Positions 21,932 through 23,892 of a DNA stretch of 23,892 nucleotides are shown here, piece after piece; position 1 is the first letter of the stretch, and the number at the start of each line of letters is the position of its first letter. The stretch comes from Acetatifactor sp. (GTDB lineage Bacteria; Bacillota; Clostridia; Lachnospirales; Lachnospiraceae). The position numbers were made by a program, and so were the translations under genes. The stretch lies in the NCBI GenBank assembly GCA_016303085.1, contig JAEDMI010000013.1, forward strand, positions 1-23,892, written 5' to 3'. The notes under the pieces were generated by a model. It was not told the origin of the DNA, ran no database searches, and worked only from the letters and a program-made list of their open reading frames with translations.

Positions 21932-23224
21932 CTATACAAAGCCGGATTTCTCGGCAAAGATTTTCTCAAACTCTTCCATATTAACGGCAGTATAGGTATG
22001 AGCGTTTCTGTGAGTTCTTGCTCTCTCCAGCATCTCCTTCTGGATGGTCTCCATCAGTTCACCCACTTTTGTCTCCAGCTCATCCAGAGAAACTTCTAAC
22101 TTTTCTCTGGTATCGCGGCGACAGATGACACACTTCCCTGCCTCGATATCCTTGGGACCGATTTCCACACGGATGGGATATCCGCGCATCTCAGCCTCTG
22201 CAAACTTAAAGCCCGGAGTCTTGTCGGAATCATCCACCTTCACGCGGAAGTTCTTTTTCAACATATCCCGAAGTTCATAGGCCTTATCCAGAACCCCTTC
22301 CTTCTTCTGCTGAATAGGAACGATGCACACCTGAATGGGAGCTACTCTGGGAGGAAGCACCAATCCTTCATTGTCACCGTGTACCATGATGATTGCGCCA
22401 ATCAGACGTGTTGTCATACCCCAGGAGGTCTGATATACATATTTTAAGGTATTGTCCTTGTCCGCAAACTGAATGCCGAATGCCTTTGCAAAACCGTCAC
22501 CGAAATTGTGGCTGGTACCGGACTGCAAAGCCTTTCCGTCATGCATCAGTGCTTCTATAGTATAAGTTGCAACAGCGCCTGCAAACTTCTCTTTTTCCGT
22601 CTTCTGTCCCTTGATAACAGGAATAGCCAGAACCTCCTCACAGAAGTCCGCATACAGATTCAGCATCTGAATGGTTCTTGCCTCAGCCTCCTCTGCGGTT
22701 GCATGAGCGGTATGACCTTCCTGCCAAAGAAATTCCCTGGAACGCAGGAAAGGTCTGGTCTCCTTCTCCCAACGGACTACTGAACACCACTGATTGTAAA
22801 CCTTGGGCAAATCTCTGTAGGAATGAATATCGTTTTTATAGAAATCGCAGAACAGTGTCTCGGAGGTAGGACGAACGCAAAGTCTCTCCTGAAGAGGCTG
22901 CAGCCCGCCGTGGGTCACCCATGCAACCTCAGGTGCAAAGCCCTCGACATGATCCTTCTCCTTTTCCAGCAGGGATTCGGGAATAAACATGGGAAGATAT
23001 ACATTTTCCACTCCCGTCTCCTTAAATCTCTGATCCAGCTGTTTTTGAATCAACTCCCAGATTGCATATCCGGCAGGTTTGATTACCATGCAGCCCTTGA
23101 CAGAGGTATAGTCAATCAACTCTGCCTTTTTCACCACATCCGTGTACCACTGGGCAAAATCCACGTCCATGGATGTGATTTCTTCCACCATTTTCTTCGA
23201 TGTGTTCTTTACATCATTTGCCAT
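21932..23224 (-). CDS. proS: Prolyl-tRNA synthetase, class 3 (archaeal/eukaryote-like), ending at an in-frame TAG
   Basis: ProRS charges tRNA-Pro with proline and is essential. The 430 residues before the TAG contain all three class II motifs. Motif 1 is around IWELIQKQLDQRF. Motif 2 spans RPTSETLFCDFYK to RSREFLWQEGHTAHA, with proline and ATP contacts. Motif 3 is GMTTRLIGAIIMVHGD. The anticodon-binding domain follows (VCIVPIQQKKE onward). There is no INS editing domain, as expected for this class. Family members run to about 475-485 residues; here the frame hits TAG after EKSGFV, and the missing zinc-binding C-terminus follows intact (21773-21931), for 483 positions in total. GAGGAG precedes the ATG at 23224. 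Expression is controlled by a T-box leader. Confidence 0.93.
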   Translation of the reverse strand: MANDVKNTSKKMVEEITSMDVDFAQWYTDVVKKAELIDYTSVKGCMVIKPAGYAIWELIQKQLDQRFKETGVENVYLPMFIPESLLEKEKDHVEGFAPEVAWVTHGGLQPLQERLCVRPTSETLFCDFYKNDIHSYRDLPKVYNQWCSVVRWEKETRPFLRSREFLWQEGHTAHATAEEAEARTIQMLNLYADFCEEVLAIPVIKGQKTEKEKFAGAVATYTIEALMHDGKALQSGTSHNFGDGFAKAFGIQFADKDNTLKYVYQTSWGMTTRLIGAIIMVHGDNEGLVLPPRVAPIQVCIVPIQQKKEGVLDKAYELRDMLKKNFRVKVDDSDKTPGFKFAEAEMRGYPIRVEIGPKDIEAGKCVICRRDTREKLEVSLDELETKVGELMETIQKEMLERARTHRNAHTYTAVNMEEFEKIFAEKSGFV

Positions 23225-23279
23225 TTTTCTTCTCCTCTTTTCTGCCGTTTGCGGCGTATTGTCTGAGGAAGCAGGCTCA

Positions 23280-23545
23280 AAACAAAACGCCGAGTCTCGC
23301 TCCCCAAAGGGACCGAAAACTCGGCGGTACCACCCTAATTGATGCCTGTGCTGACATCCGTCTCTTTTACCGTTAACGCCGGCTTACGCTGTGCTTCCAT
23401 CCATCACCGCAGCTTTCCTGCTGTCCGAATCTCACACAGGACTCCGAGGCAGGTTCCAAACTCTCCGCATAAGGACTTCTCAGCCACGTCCTCTCTCTGG
23501 AATGCTTCCGAAATCTGTACTAATCCTCTTCACAGTCGCTTATAT
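23280..23545 (-). promoter_or_regulatory. T-box riboswitch leader of proS (tRNA-Pro sensing)
   Basis: The 3' part holds the T-box sequence AGGGTGGTACCG (minus strand, about 23325-23336). Its TGGT bulge would pair with the ACCA end of uncharged tRNA-Pro. The 5' part can form Stem I: AGGATT near the 5' end pairs with AGTCCT, closing a region with AGTA and AGAGAG segments. A CCT followed by a purine at 23451-23453 is the likely specifier codon, matching proline. A terminator follows the T-box. The leader fills the 353-base gap between proS and the next gene. Stem I details were not folded computationally. Confidence 0.93.
23281..23326 (-). terminator. Regulatory terminator of the proS T-box
   Basis: On the minus strand CGCCGAGT (23319-23326 region) pairs with ACTCGGCG (23288-23295), followed by TTTTGTTTT. 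The 5' arm overlaps the end of the T-box sequence, so pairing of the T-box with uncharged tRNA would prevent the terminator. Confidence 0.9.
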
Positions 23546-23551
23546 GTAGTG

Positions 23552-23581
23552 ATTGTAGTGCAGATACAGTCCGTTTGTCAA
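23552..23581 (-). promoter_or_regulatory. Promoter of proS
   Basis: On the minus strand a consensus TTGACA (23576-23581), an 18-base spacer and TACAAT (23552-23557) lie at the start of the T-box leader. The -35 contains the TGA stop codon (23578-23580) of the upstream epimerase-like gene. Confidence 0.82.
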
Positions 23582-23892
23582 GTAGAAAAGGCTTCAATTA
23601 CAATCGTAAATTTCCTCTCCCAGGTCTTTCCCGCCTCTGCAATGTTAGTGTAAGGACGTTCTTCCAATGTACCATCATAGCCCTTGCTGTCACAGATACC
23701 CCACCAGGGTTCCAGACAGACATAAGCCGCATTGCTGTCCGGCTGTGACCAAATGCCCCAGACAGGACAATCCGCTTCTAACCGGACATACTCTCTGCCG
23801 GAGGCATCGCAAAGTCCCACTGCTCCAATACCCTGTTTTTCCAGGCACAGCGCATCCTGATCAAAAATATGCTCTTTCACGGGAATCAGACT
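23578..23892 (-). CDS. Aldose 1-epimerase family protein (3' end only)
   Basis: This frame is open to the right window edge, so only the last 104 residues are visible and the start lies outside. The segment VWGIWSQPDSNAAYVCLEPWWGICDS, seen around the middle of the piece, and the LEERPYTNIAEAGKTWE tail match the C-terminal part of aldose-1-epimerase (galactose mutarotase-like, LacX-type) proteins. In these the Glu of CLEPW is the catalytic base position. Such enzymes interconvert anomers of hexoses in the cytoplasm, although LacX-type members have uncertain substrates. The N-terminal catalytic His residues cannot be checked. It ends in TGA within the -35 box of the proS promoter, so it is transcribed separately upstream of proS. 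Confidence 0.85.
   Translation of the reverse strand, partial: SLIPVKEHIFDQDALCLEKQGIGAVGLCDASGREYVRLEADCPVWGIWSQPDSNAAYVCLEPWWGICDSKGYDGTLEERPYTNIAEAGKTWERKFTIVIEAFST

Noticed and set aside
21932..21934. Pyrrolysine encoded by the proS TAG
   Set aside because: TAG also terminates glk and the carboxypeptidase in this window, no pyl genes are visible, and a single Lys-to-amber substitution is a simpler explanation; kept only as an option to test.

Overview
The window reads as a chromosomal segment of a low-to-moderate GC Gram-positive Clostridia, most likely a member of the Lachnospiraceae. The evidence is the gene order hprK-glk-murB-rapZ-whiA-HPr, a T-box leader ahead of an archaeal-type (class 3) proS, strong GGAGG-type ribosome binding sites, TTGACA/TATAAT promoters, and typical Firmicutes families (YitT, UPF0371/DUF1846, FtsH, SigA-type promoters). 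It is almost entirely core genome. I see no phage, insertion sequence, CRISPR array, tRNA or rRNA.

Layout. Positions 1-2012 (minus strand) hold class II fructose-bisphosphate aldolase, with its terminator at the left edge, and a diacylglycerol-kinase-family lipid kinase. Positions 2117-7022 (minus) are a carbon-sensing and cell-wall operon read as hprK, ROK glucokinase, murB, rapZ, whiA and a Crh-like HPr whose phosphorylatable histidine is replaced by glutamate. Positions 7222-11485 (minus) hold uvrC and, upstream of it, ftsH. Positions 11722-14894 (plus) hold a DUF1846 protein and pyrG, with an H-type pseudoknot predicted just before the pyrG ribosome binding site. Positions 14977-16862 (minus) form a trmB-trxA-yitT cluster. 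A divergent promoter pair then leads to a D-Ala-D-Ala carboxypeptidase (plus, 17015-18493). It converges on a minus-strand group of two alpha/beta hydrolases and a DEDDh exonuclease (18510-21451). The intergenic stretch 21452-21772 carries five 22-bp-period repeats and a 143-bp palindrome. Prolyl-tRNA synthetase with its T-box leader (21773-23545) and the 3' part of an aldose-1-epimerase-like gene close the window.

How the genes work together. HprK phosphorylates HPr-type proteins on Ser46 in response to glycolytic state. Glucokinase feeds glycolysis and aldolase lies within it. MurB makes a cell-wall precursor, RapZ-family proteins are linked to amino-sugar supply in enterobacteria, and WhiA links to division. 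The operon therefore plausibly couples sugar status to envelope growth (inference).

The most notable observations are: (1) an in-frame amber codon in proS followed by an intact, conserved 52-residue zinc-binding C-terminus; (2) a compact pseudoknot leader before pyrG; (3) the repeat array and long palindrome between proS and the hydrolase; and (4) the His-to-Glu Crh-like HPr. All functional calls come from reading the sequence and family knowledge; no database search was run.
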